Shown here: piece after piece, positions 1-8,256 of the stretch
Layout: each line of letters starts with the position of its first letter
Numbering within the stretch: the first letter of the stretch is position 1
Assembly (NCBI GenBank): GCA_964562165.1
Contig: CAZLRZ010000016.1
Span: 1 to 16,240 of the forward strand
DNA: 16,240 nt
Direction: 5' to 3'
From: JAKQLP01 sp964562165
Lineage (GTDB): Bacteria; Patescibacteriota; Dojkabacteria; B142; OLB20
Position numbers and translations under genes: made by a program
The notes under the pieces: generated by a model
Told to the model about the DNA's origin: nothing
The model's database searches: none
The model's input: only the letters and a program-made list of their open reading frames with translations

Positions 1-1924
1 GTGGACCAACTTCACATTGATCATCATCTGTACAACCAATCTGTCCGCATTGCATAGAGCCTGGGGGTGTATTAGTTGATGTTGCTGTCGGATTAGGGGG
101 ATTAGTACCGGTTGGATTTGGGGGATATGTTGTTGTGGGGTCTGGACCAGTTACAGTAACTGTTGCTGTAGGAACAGTTCCACAGACATCAGCAGCTTGT
201 TCTTGGGGTGTACAGTCGGCTATGCAAATAGACATTGTTCCTCCTGCTTGGCAATTAACTATATATTTATGAATTGAATTATTGCTTGTTTTTTTTGTTA
301 TACAATACTTTCCGTTTATTACTTCATTATCTTGAATATAATAACTTAAATTAGCAGGAACCATATCCCTAATCCTTTTTGTTTGACAAGGATATACACA
401 TGAGTTCGTAACCGTATCACATAATTGGGTATCTGAGCAGTCCTTATCTTCACAGAGTGTTAGTGTAGGTGTTGCTGTTGCAGGTGCTGTAGGGGTTGCT
501 GTTGCTGAACCACATTGTAAATATCTCAGTGGACCATAAGCATTTTTTTCTTCACAATTTGGACAGTTTTGACACTTTGCTTGGCCAAAAAAACAATAAA
601 ATCCTAAATCGGTATCAAATTTTAAATCGTCGCGATCATTATTTGTAGTACATATTGTTCCTAATTCATCACAAACTAATGTTCCTGCATTAACACAACT
701 TTTATATTTACCAGGATTAGAAAGAGATATAGGATCGCCACTTGTTCTCCAAAACCTAAACAAGCTATAATCAGTACATATTTCATCATATTTATCATCG
801 CAATTGTACCAATCTGCAGCTTCCGCCTCAACTATTTCCTGTTCCTTCTGCAATTCATTGCTGATATACACTGCTGATCCACCTAGTATTACGATTAAGG
901 TGATTGAATAGAAGACTGCAACTTTTTTAAATACTGGGTGAGTTCGGATTAATATGATTAATAGAATTAATATCAAGATAAAGCCACCGCCAACTAAAAC
1001 AAAGGTGGTGATTGATTCTTGTGAAGTTATTTTGGACTCCGGTTCTTCTTCTCCTGTAAAGGGGAGGAACGAAAGTGGACTAAAGGCGAGGACAACATCA
1101 TCTTTGGTTGCCTCTGTTCCGTTAAAGTATCCATTCTCTGCCATTGATGTGATTTCGTATTCGGCTGTATCACCCCATTGTACAGTGACCTTGAAAAGCT
1201 TGTCGCCAAACTTGAATTTTTCGGTATTAGATACATCTGCACAGATTGAATTATCGGTGAAGATTAATCCGTTGTTACAGGTTCCGATTGTTAGGGCATA
1301 ATTGGGGTCAACATTTAAAATTTTTACATTTGAAAATTGTAAACGAACCATTGCAACAGTATCTGAATATGTCTTTGGATTGGCTGTTAAGTAAAACGAC
1401 TCAACGGACCCAGGTGTTCTTGTTGTGTTTTCAAGGTCAACTAAAGAGAGTTCTTCGTTTTGATTTGTGGTTTGGGTAGTGCTAACTTCCATCCCTTGTT
1501 TTACAAACAAAGCTAAACCAAAAATTAAAGTTAATATTAAAGCCGAAAAAAGAATAAATAGAGCAGGATTATTTTTAATTGAAAACTTCTTAGGTTTTTT
1601 AGTTTCATCAGTTTCTTTAATCTTCATGCGGCTGAGTTTTAGCATTATTGCAAAAGTGACAGCAACTGCCAGTATGACAGTCATAACCATAAGGAAGAAT
1701 TGATCATCAGGCGTTCCGGTCATAGGTAGTGTTGACAATGTTTCTGCCGTATTAAACTTGTTAGCATAAGCAACGTCTTGTGAATACAAGAATGTCGTAA
1801 CTTTGAAAAACGAAGCCAGGCCGACTATTGAAAAAACGAAAATTGAAACAACAAAGAAAAAAACACTTCCTTTGAACCCTACTTTGGCAGTATTTTTAGG
1901 CTTATTAATTTTGAATGTCCTCAT
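1..1924 (-). CDS. Large surface protein with cohesin-like domain, two LPxTG motifs and Cys-rich T/P-linked repeats (C-terminus outside window)
   Basis: An open minus-strand frame runs from an ATG at 1924 off the left edge (641 codons, no stop seen). Residues 17-40 form a first membrane segment or signal anchor. LPMTG lies at 66-70, followed by a membrane segment (75-95) and a basic loop, then another membrane segment (119-141). A cohesin-like beta domain spans about 170-285 (C216, C228, W250). LPFTG lies at 287-291, then two membrane segments (306-326, 335-354) separated by a short basic loop. The remainder is extracellular-type and Cys-rich, with Thr/Pro/Ala linkers at about 474-489 and 584-622 and C-x(4-6)-C clusters. 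The start overlaps the end of the upstream paralog by 20 bases, which suggests translational coupling. The domain layout and membrane hairpin match the M23 protein at 2557-4329. The function is probably cell-surface scaffold or adhesin; this is inferred, not shown. Confidence 0.8.
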   Translation of the reverse strand, partial: MRTFKINKPKNTAKVGFKGSVFFFVVSIFVFSIVGLASFFKVTTFLYSQDVAYANKFNTAETLSTLPMTGTPDDQFFLMVMTVILAVAVTFAIMLKLSRMKIKETDETKKPKKFSIKNNPALFILFSALILTLIFGLALFVKQGMEVSTTQTTNQNEELSLVDLENTTRTPGSVESFYLTANPKTYSDTVAMVRLQFSNVKILNVDPNYALTIGTCNNGLIFTDNSICADVSNTEKFKFGDKLFKVTVQWGDTAEYEITSMAENGYFNGTEATKDDVVLAFSPLSFLPFTGEEEPESKITSQESITTFVLVGGGFILILILLIILIRTHPVFKKVAVFYSITLIVILGGSAVYISNELQKEQEIVEAEAADWYNCDDKYDEICTDYSLFRFWRTSGDPISLSNPGKYKSCVNAGTLVCDELGTICTTNNDRDDLKFDTDLGFYCFFGQAKCQNCPNCEEKNAYGPLRYLQCGSATATPTAPATATPTLTLCEDKDCSDTQLCDTVTNSCVYPCQTKRIRDMVPANLSYYIQDNEVINGKYCITKKTSNNSIHKYIVNCQAGGTMSICIADCTPQEQAADVCGTVPTATVTVTGPDPTTTYPPNPTGTNPPNPTATSTNTPPGSMQCGQIGCTDDDQCEVGP

Positions 1925-2495
1925 TTTTTCTGTTTTTAATATTTTTAAGATTAATTCCGGCGTAAATTGAAGCTAGGCCAATTAATATTATTACTATCCT
2001 GCTATCAATAGGGAGTTCTAGTGCGGTGTTTGGGACATATCCAACAACATAGGTTCCAGCTACCCCTAAAGATTCAGCTAAGGTAGTAGTGTTGTAGTAT
2101 CCTGTGCCTGACATTTTTGTAATAGTTGCAGTGCCTGCGTTTCCCCATCTAACTCGGACGGATCCGATTTCCTCATTGTTTTGTATGTATGATCCTGACA
2201 ATTTCGCCAAATCAACACAAACATCTGTACTTGTAAAAGTTGATCCGGAAGGGAAACAGGTTCCAAAAGCATTTAGGGTGCTTGTAAAATCAACAACTGT
2301 CGCATTTTCAAAATGAAGATTTAGTCTAACGACAACATCCGTGGTACTTGCTGGATTGGCAATGATTTTGATCGTTTCTAAAGCCCCCTGATTTTTATTT
2401 CCACCAGAAGGATTAAGGCTAACAGCACTTATTTGAGTGACGTTTATGGATAAAAGAGCAATTAAAATAATTGCAACGGAAAGTTTTTTGAACAT
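1905..2495 (-). CDS. Small secreted, membrane-anchored cohesin-like domain protein
   Basis: A 196-aa protein. Residues 1-24 form a signal peptide (MFKK, hydrophobic core, then QISA). A beta-rich domain at about 38-150 resembles the cohesin fold: alternating hydrophobic strands, C80 and C93 flanking an F-T-S-T-D-V motif, and a V-R-V-R-W-G strand ending at W117-G118. An LPIDS sequence at 161-165 precedes a single membrane segment (166-183) and a basic tail, the layout of a sortase-type sorting signal with a degenerate pentapeptide. The same domain, with the same two cysteines and tryptophan, occurs in both flanking genes, so the three are tandem paralogs. It lies 61 bases after the M23 gene and overlaps the next gene by 20 bases. 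No enzymatic residues are visible. A surface binding role is inferred from the cohesin resemblance, which needs structural confirmation. Confidence 0.8.
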   Translation of the reverse strand: MFKKLSVAIILIALLSINVTQISAVSLNPSGGNKNQGALETIKIIANPASTTDVVVRLNLHFENATVVDFTSTLNAFGTCFPSGSTFTSTDVCVDLAKLSGSYIQNNEEIGSVRVRWGNAGTATITKMSGTGYYNTTTLAESLGVAGTYVVGYVPNTALELPIDSRIVIILIGLASIYAGINLKNIKNRKNEDIQN

Positions 2496-2556
2496 TCTAG
2501 AAAAGTTAATACAATTAATAATATTATTTATGATTTGTTAAAGCAAATACAAGGTT

Positions 2557-4329
2557 TTACAGAACCTTTCCTTTATTGTAATAAGATTTGAATTTTTGGA
2601 TGTCATAAACATTAGTCGTTCCGTCTTTATTAGCATCTAACGGACCATATTTAGTATCCGTATAGTTATCACTACATCTCTTTCTATATTTAACAACAAA
2701 GTTGACCAGATCTTTTATATCAATTTGATCATTTCCATCAGAATCCATCGGCCCACAGACAATACCAGGGATTGGACTAGGCGTTGGCGTAAATGTTGAA
2801 CTAGGTGTTGGCGTAAATGATGGAGGAAGAGTGCTGGTCGGTGTTATGGTAGCTACTTTGCAGGTACAGCCATCAACAGAGTAACCAGCCTTACATTCAA
2901 GGATAATACATTTGTTATTAGCTGTATTTTCCTTTTGATCACATTCCACTTCTTTTACATTGCTACCTTTGACACAATCATCATCGATATTACAATGCTC
3001 TCCACAGGCTGCTTCGTCATCACCAGGCGGGTTGGACCCCCTAACCCTATGAACAATTGCTGTGGGATCTTCAAAGGAACTGGCAGCATAACTAAAGTGG
3101 TTTAACAATTCAAAATGTAAATGTATTCCAGTTGAATTACCTGTTGTCCCCATTAAACCTATTTCTGTGTTTTCATTTACACTGTCCCCTTGATTTATAT
3201 AAATACTTGCTAAATGACAGTATCGAGTGTAGCGAGGCCCTTGATTTGTATTATGTTGAATTACAATATTATTCCCATATCCGTCGTTCCAGCCATATTG
3301 TGTAGCAATTACGATGCCTGGGCCGGCACTAAAAACAGTTAGCCCAACTCCATCTTTGCCTCCTAAATCAATACCTGTATGACAAAAAGAACCTAGTTTA
3401 TATGCTGAGCAGTGAGGGTAGGCGCGAGGGCCAAAAACATTTGTTATGCGTATATCAAGTACAGGCTGTACTAAATCATCAACATCGATTGTTGGGATAT
3501 CCGCTTTAATACTTTCGGGGGCAATATAATTTTGATTAATAAAATTACCGATATAAACTGTAAAGACTAAAAGGTTTATAATAACTATAACCCTAAAGGC
3601 TTTAAAAACCTTTTTCCCTTTTTGACTTTTCTCAAAGAAAATTACCACTAGTAAGGTCACTATTACAACCCCAGCCAATAGAGCAATTTGTTCGTATGTA
3701 TTTACATAGCTATACTTTTCGTAATTTGATGGGATTGTGTTATCTGTTATTAATGGTTTTGCTGTTTCTTCAGTTTGGTTAATCGTGTTTTGTCCCAAAA
3801 CTTCTTCGTTTACGTAGATCCCTGCCTCTTTTTCTCTCCAGATTTTACCTTCTAGATGTTCATCCCATCGGATTTTTACAACTGCGACTAATTCGTTTAC
3901 ATTCATTGGGGTAAACTTTGTAACATCGAGACAAACTTTGTCCATGGTGAACATTTTTTCATTTAGACAAGCGGGGAAGGCTACTAAAGGTGACGTAACT
4001 TCTAAAACTTGCCCATTTTCGATGAATAGTCTAACGATTTCGACTTGATCTTGAGCTACCGTATTTGTCGAAAAGATTTCGATGGTTTCTTCGGTGCCTG
4101 CAATTTTATTACCAATAGATAGTTCAAATCCCGGAGCTTCAGTGACTTCTAGAGTAGGGGTGACAACTTCATTCGATTCATTCGACTTGATATTTTCAAT
4201 ATTTAAATCGGCCTCTCGACTGTTTTGAAAGCTAATAAAGCGAAAAGCAATAAAACTAATTATTACTAAAGACAAAATTAACGTAAAAGCGAACAGAATG
4301 TATGATTTATACCTGTTTAAAGTCTCCAT
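2557..4329 (-). CDS. Membrane-anchored M23 (LytM) metallopeptidase with cohesin-like and dockerin domains
   Basis: A 590-aa protein predicted to cleave peptidoglycan cross-links outside the membrane. Residues 10-31 form an N-terminal membrane anchor. A cohesin-like domain spans about 78-175 (C121, C133, W155). Two membrane segments follow (213-232, 244-263) around a basic loop. The M23 domain is at about 294-425 with all the expected residues: H317-T-G-I-D321, H372, and H403-L-H405. A Cys-rich patch (442-490) and a Thr/Pro/Ser linker (494-522) lead to a C-terminal dockerin at about 525-588. The dockerin has two calcium loops (D529-x-D531-x-N533 and D565-x-N567-x-D569), each preceded by a G-P motif. 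Apart from the cohesin-like anchor and dockerin, the layout is that of a cell-separation or remodelling hydrolase. Having a dockerin and a cohesin-like domain in one chain is unusual. It lies 20 bases downstream of the FemAB gene. Confidence 0.9.
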   Translation of the reverse strand: METLNRYKSYILFAFTLILSLVIISFIAFRFISFQNSREADLNIENIKSNESNEVVTPTLEVTEAPGFELSIGNKIAGTEETIEIFSTNTVAQDQVEIVRLFIENGQVLEVTSPLVAFPACLNEKMFTMDKVCLDVTKFTPMNVNELVAVVKIRWDEHLEGKIWREKEAGIYVNEEVLGQNTINQTEETAKPLITDNTIPSNYEKYSYVNTYEQIALLAGVVIVTLLVVIFFEKSQKGKKVFKAFRVIVIINLLVFTVYIGNFINQNYIAPESIKADIPTIDVDDLVQPVLDIRITNVFGPRAYPHCSAYKLGSFCHTGIDLGGKDGVGLTVFSAGPGIVIATQYGWNDGYGNNIVIQHNTNQGPRYTRYCHLASIYINQGDSVNENTEIGLMGTTGNSTGIHLHFELLNHFSYAASSFEDPTAIVHRVRGSNPPGDDEAACGEHCNIDDDCVKGSNVKEVECDQKENTANNKCIILECKAGYSVDGCTCKVATITPTSTLPPSFTPTPSSTFTPTPSPIPGIVCGPMDSDGNDQIDIKDLVNFVVKYRKRCSDNYTDTKYGPLDANKDGTTNVYDIQKFKSYYNKGKVL

Positions 4330-4349
4330 AAAGTATTTATTTGAGAATA

Positions 4350-5465
4350 TTACACTTTTAATCTACCGAATTTTGATCGCAATGGCAAAAGTTTATCCCA
4401 GATAAAGTATCTTGAAGGGGAAAGTGGGAGACTTAATAGACCATAGGTGTCGATTCTAACTCCGTTAAAGCTCATTTTGTTGTCGGAATAGCCTTTGTGC
4501 TGGTCTGATCCGGGGACAATTCCCCAAAAATCATAAAGTTTTGAGCCGACTTCTTTTGCTCTTAAAATAGATTTCCATCTTAAAAGGTAAGCAGCTTTTA
4601 CTTCAGGGAAGAGCCTATTGGATGCAGCGTAGAATGACGAAGACCAATATTTTGTTCTCTGACTAATATTGATGGCAATGGTCTTACCTTCAAAGCTGGC
4701 TTCAAAAAGCGAAACATTGTCTAACCCTTTAAAACTATTAATAAAAGTTTTGAAATAGTCAAAAGAACGTATTGGGTAACCTTTGGCTCTATCTTGAGTA
4801 ATTAAAAGCAAATCGTAAAACTGAACAAGCTTTTGATCGATTTTAGGATCGTTTAAAGGGTATTCAACAACTTTAACGCCTTTTTTAGCTGCAAGCTTGA
4901 TGTTATATCTAGTGTTCTTTTTCATTAATTCTAAAAGCTCTTCTTCGGTTTTATCCAAATCGTAATACAGCTTGTATTTAGGCTGCATATTTCTTTTCGT
5001 CTTTTTGAAGCCATGAGATTCAAACAATTTGAATACAGCGGGATCAATTAAGTATTGAAGGTTCTCAGAAACAATGGGGGATTCAAGTAGATCCTCGGGT
5101 AATTCACCGATTTTGGGTTCAATTTCGATTGCAAAAGCTTCCTCTTGTTCCGCTAGTTCTATTAAAGCTTTTTTTAATGGACCAATACCTTCTTTTAAAC
5201 CATTAACAGTTTGGAAGACAGGACCATGTGGAATATATATATATTTACCTAAAACTCCGGCCTCTTTTATCAAACATTGAGCAGCTAAAATCAAAGCTCC
5301 ATCTTTGTAAACACCGAGTCTTTTAGGAGTCCATTTTTCGCTTGCTTTAGTATCGCCCCATTCCCAAAACTGCAAAATATCACCCCATCTTGAGTTATCA
5401 ACAAAAGAATTCCACTCGTCTTTGTTTTCTTTATTAACATATTTGACCTCGATATTGTTGTCCAT
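4350..5465 (-). CDS. FemAB/FemX-family peptidoglycan bridge aminoacyltransferase
   Basis: A 371-aa cytoplasmic enzyme of the Fem (double GNAT-fold) family, which transfers amino acids from aminoacyl-tRNA to the lipid II peptide stem. Visible family features are the N-terminal L-Q-F-W-E-W-G motif (31-37), Y-I-P-H-G-P at 77-82, the K-N-T-R-Y-N-I-K-L-A segment (183-192), and the C-terminal Y-L-L-R-W...A-K-E-V-G-x-K-L-Y-D-F-W-G block (293-315). The length is usual for the family; no coiled-coil (serine-tRNA-synthetase-like) arm is evident. The ATG directly abuts the stop of the glycosyltransferase, so the two are probably co-transcribed. With the M23 hydrolase next in line, this forms an envelope-building cluster. 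The amino acid added cannot be read from the sequence. Confidence 0.88.
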   Translation of the reverse strand: MDNNIEVKYVNKENKDEWNSFVDNSRWGDILQFWEWGDTKASEKWTPKRLGVYKDGALILAAQCLIKEAGVLGKYIYIPHGPVFQTVNGLKEGIGPLKKALIELAEQEEAFAIEIEPKIGELPEDLLESPIVSENLQYLIDPAVFKLFESHGFKKTKRNMQPKYKLYYDLDKTEEELLELMKKNTRYNIKLAAKKGVKVVEYPLNDPKIDQKLVQFYDLLLITQDRAKGYPIRSFDYFKTFINSFKGLDNVSLFEASFEGKTIAINISQRTKYWSSSFYAASNRLFPEVKAAYLLRWKSILRAKEVGSKLYDFWGIVPGSDQHKGYSDNKMSFNGVRIDTYGLLSLPLSPSRYFIWDKLLPLRSKFGRLKV

Positions 5466-7049
5466 TTATTTTCTTTTAAAAATCAAAATTGAACTGGAAT
5501 CAATATATTCTTTATTAGAAACCAGTTCAAATGCAGGGTTGCCCTTAACGTAATTTATCATTTCCAAATACTTAGACATATATTTTTCATCAAAAACTAA
5601 ACCTGTATGTAGGATTACTAAATCGGCCTTATCGACCTTTGCTTTACCTTCAAGAGCTGTAGTGTAAAGAGAGAACTCACCAATAGTCTTAATATTTTCG
5701 CCTTTTTGGAAGGCATACCATAAGATCTGTGCGTCATTCACCTCTGGAGTTTCGGCTATTAAATAGACTTCATCTTTTTGTTCGTAAGGATATTTTTTCA
5801 GTTCCTCAACTATGAATGAATATTTAACTTCATCACTGTCTACAATCTGATATTCACCACTACTGTACATAAAATTTGTGTAAGGAATAGTTGGCAAAAC
5901 AGTAATGATTGAATTCAAAAATGGATAGAACGAGAAGGCAAACAAAAATAGTACAATTAATTTGTACACCTTTGATTTGTTTGCCCATACTTGATAAACA
6001 AGGTAGGCAATGAGCACAACAACGAAAAATTCTACAGGGTAGAAGTACCTTGCAGTTTTATTTACGCTAAAAGTTGTGAGTAGAAAAGCAGGTAGAAAAG
6101 ACAAAATTAAAAAGTTTAATTCCTTAAAAGCAAATAACAGTTTGATTTTTGAAGTTTTGTAGAAATTAATAATTAAACTTACACCAGCTAAAGCAAGGAT
6201 AGGCAATCCAAAGTGCCAAAGACATATTACTTTCCAAAACTTAAACCAAGTTTCGGGGGAATATACAGGGCCAAGAGAGGTAATCTCTGCTAATTCACCT
6301 GAAGAGGTGTATTTTGTAAATTCAATGTAAGTATTTAAGTTTTGACCATACCAACTCAATGTAGTTAACAAAAAGGGAACTACGAAAATCAAAACTGCAA
6401 GTGCGTATTGGTAGAATTTTTTCTTCTGATTTAATTGCCACTTCAAGAAAAAATATGTAGGGACAACTAAATACATTGGCATTAAGAACCTTAATAGAAA
6501 GGCCATTCCCCATAAAAGCCCTAAAACAAAATAGCTTCTGTATGAGAATTTGTCTTTACACTTTAAATAGATTAAAGAAATCAAAATAACAAAAGCAGTT
6601 TGAAGTATTTCGGACATATATAGCCTAGATAGGCCATATGTTCCGGCCATTAAGTTGAAGATCAAAATCGAAATCAAGCTGATTTTAGTCCTGCCAGAAT
6701 TGTTCTTAAAAAGCTCTTCAACAAAGAAAGCCAATAACAATGACGTTATTGCCAATACAAAAACATTAGTAATTACTGCAACGTTTTCATTAATTCCGAA
6801 AATTAAAAAACTTGGAACAGACATTGCAGTAAACAGAGGAGTCCTTGGGAAGCTATTAGTATCTTTGATAAACATATTCTGCCATTTATCAAAAACAGCC
6901 GCAGAATTTCCAGATTGAACTGTTTGAGTTAAATTTGCAGTTTCACTTAACCACCTTGCGTCGTCGCCAATTGCAGGAAGAGTATTATCTTGTATTACCC
7001 AAAAAGAATTTAGTAGAAAAAAGAAAAGTATTACTAAATATTTTTTCAT
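5466..7049 (-). CDS. Polytopic GT-C type membrane glycosyltransferase (ArnT/PMT-like)
   Basis: A 527-aa integral membrane protein with an N-terminal membrane segment (3-19), then a first outer loop holding the D29-D30 acidic pair. Roughly ten further hydrophobic segments follow up to about residue 385, and a soluble C-terminal region ends the protein. An acidic pair in the first outer loop and this topology are typical of GT-C glycosyltransferases using polyprenyl-phosphate sugars (ArnT, PMT, GT83/GT39-like families). It would glycosylate a protein or lipid on the outer face of the membrane; donor and acceptor are unknown. The ATG overlaps the dnaN stop by one base (TAATG), so it is very probably translated from the dnaN transcript. 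It is followed without a gap by the FemAB gene. Confidence 0.78.
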   Translation of the reverse strand: MKKYLVILFFFLLNSFWVIQDNTLPAIGDDARWLSETANLTQTVQSGNSAAVFDKWQNMFIKDTNSFPRTPLFTAMSVPSFLIFGINENVAVITNVFVLAITSLLLAFFVEELFKNNSGRTKISLISILIFNLMAGTYGLSRLYMSEILQTAFVILISLIYLKCKDKFSYRSYFVLGLLWGMAFLLRFLMPMYLVVPTYFFLKWQLNQKKKFYQYALAVLIFVVPFLLTTLSWYGQNLNTYIEFTKYTSSGELAEITSLGPVYSPETWFKFWKVICLWHFGLPILALAGVSLIINFYKTSKIKLLFAFKELNFLILSFLPAFLLTTFSVNKTARYFYPVEFFVVVLIAYLVYQVWANKSKVYKLIVLFLFAFSFYPFLNSIITVLPTIPYTNFMYSSGEYQIVDSDEVKYSFIVEELKKYPYEQKDEVYLIAETPEVNDAQILWYAFQKGENIKTIGEFSLYTTALEGKAKVDKADLVILHTGLVFDEKYMSKYLEMINYVKGNPAFELVSNKEYIDSSSILIFKRK

Positions 7050-8179
7050 TACTCTAATCTCATAGGCATAATTATGTGGATGTAGTTCTTATCGTCAGGA
7101 TCCAAAAATACCCCGGGCGATTGAGGACCTTTGCTTTCAAAATTAATTTCTTTAGATTTGATAGCATTTATCATATCGTTTAGGAATTTTATATTGTAGC
7201 CTGTTTCAAATTCATCTCCACTGGCTTCAATTAGATCAAGTTTACTTTCATTTTTACCAACATCAATTACACTTGCTGACAAGCTAAGCTTTTTGTTTTC
7301 AGGATCAATTTTAAATCTGGTTTTATTTCCAATAACGTTTCTGGCAAATATTGAAGCTATTTTAATAATATTGACCATTTCTTCACGGTTTACCGTGAAT
7401 TTAACGATTCTTTCGTTTGGAATGATTTTTTCATAGTCAGGGAATTCACCTTCAATAAGCCTTGTCGAAAACTCAATGTCGCCAATTTTGAATAAAAGCT
7501 GATTCTTAGCTCCAAGATAATAAACCTGAACCATAGTTTTTTCGTCGCCAACTTCTCGAATTAACTTTTCAATTTCAATTAAACTTTTGGCAGGGACTAT
7601 CTCTTTAAATTCATCTTGTTTTAGAACCTTGTTAAGATCAATGCTTTTTCTTGATAATCTAAAGCCATCAACACCAACTAATGTAAGGAGTTTTTCCTTG
7701 GCAACCATCAAAACACCTGTTAGAACAGGGCGGGACTCATCTAAACCTGCAGAAAATGAAGTTTTTGCTATTGCATCTGCAAATTCAAATCCATTTATTT
7801 CAAGCAGGACATCACCTTCGGCCTGAGGAACCTTGGGAAAGTCATCTGCTGGTATTATAAAGAACTGTGCAGTGTTATCCACAAAGTTAATCTCAAACAT
7901 TTGGTCTTGAATATACATGTCAACTTTTCCCTTCTTCAATGAATTGATAAATTCTGAAAGAAGTTTAGCGGACACTGTAATTTTTCCTGGTTCTGCAACC
8001 TCTGCACCTATCCACGTTGCAATTCCCACTTCCAGATTGGTAGCCGAGAGTTTTATCTTGCCCTTGTCAGCCTCAATAAGGACATTTGCTAAAACTGGTA
8101 TATTTGGTCTTACCGACACTGCTCGATTAACGTACAGTAAAGACTTTGCGAGGTTTTCTTGGAGTACAGATATCTTCAT
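7049..8179 (-). CDS. dnaN: DNA polymerase III sliding clamp (beta subunit)
   Basis: A 376-aa beta clamp, the ring that tethers the replicative polymerase to DNA. The N-terminus (L-x-x-N-L-x-x-x-L-x-x-V-x-R-A-V) and the first-domain strand A-T-N-L-E-V-G-I are characteristic. The second-domain opening S-F-S-A-G-L-D-E-S-R-P-V-L-T-G-V and the G-E-F-P-D-Y segment follow, and the C-terminal M-P-M-R-L-E ending matches the family's conserved M-P-x-R-x. Length is full. It lies downstream of dnaA in the same orientation, separated by a 309-base region that looks like the replication origin. There is no Shine-Dalgarno sequence, only an A-run before the ATG. It shares one base with the following glycosyltransferase, so a housekeeping replication gene is coupled here to envelope genes. 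Confidence 0.97.
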   Translation of the reverse strand: MKISVLQENLAKSLLYVNRAVSVRPNIPVLANVLIEADKGKIKLSATNLEVGIATWIGAEVAEPGKITVSAKLLSEFINSLKKGKVDMYIQDQMFEINFVDNTAQFFIIPADDFPKVPQAEGDVLLEINGFEFADAIAKTSFSAGLDESRPVLTGVLMVAKEKLLTLVGVDGFRLSRKSIDLNKVLKQDEFKEIVPAKSLIEIEKLIREVGDEKTMVQVYYLGAKNQLLFKIGDIEFSTRLIEGEFPDYEKIIPNERIVKFTVNREEMVNIIKIASIFARNVIGNKTRFKIDPENKKLSLSASVIDVGKNESKLDLIEASGDEFETGYNIKFLNDMINAIKSKEINFESKGPQSPGVFLDPDDKNYIHIIMPMRLE

Positions 8180-8190
8180 TTTTTGTTCGT

Positions 8191-8217
8191 AATAATATTA
8201 TATTATATATAAATAAA
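8191..8217. other. AT tract, candidate DNA unwinding element
   Basis: A 27-base stretch made only of A and T, about 20 bases beyond the DnaA box pair at 8240-8256 and directly upstream of the dnaN start. Its position relative to the boxes and the GC patch is what is expected for the melting region of an origin. It could also include the dnaN promoter, because TATAAT-like hexamers occur in it on the minus strand. Confidence 0.5.
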
Positions 8218-8239
8218 CAGAATTAGTATAAGTATAGGG

Positions 8240-8256
8240 TGTTGATAAGTGGATAA
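8240..8256 (-). promoter_or_regulatory. Paired DnaA boxes
   Basis: On the minus strand the sequence reads TTATCCACTTATCAACA. These are two 9-mers in the same orientation sharing one base, each one mismatch from TTATnCACA. They lie immediately before the GC patch and the AT tract, so they are the best candidates for the sites that load DnaA at the melting region. Confidence 0.65.

Noticed and set aside
954..1703. Plus-strand ORFs at 954-1301, 1288-1479 and 1467-1703
   Set aside because: They are antisense to the long minus-strand frame that has consistent signal, LPxTG, membrane and cohesin-like features; no domain is recognisable in them.
2533..2548. Small hairpin ATTTG-TTAAAG-CAAAT after the M23 gene
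   Set aside because: The stem is only five AT-rich pairs without a T-run, so it is not convincing as a terminator.
7587..8192. Plus-strand ORFs opposite dnaN
   Set aside because: They are shadows of a certain gene with no sequence features of their own.
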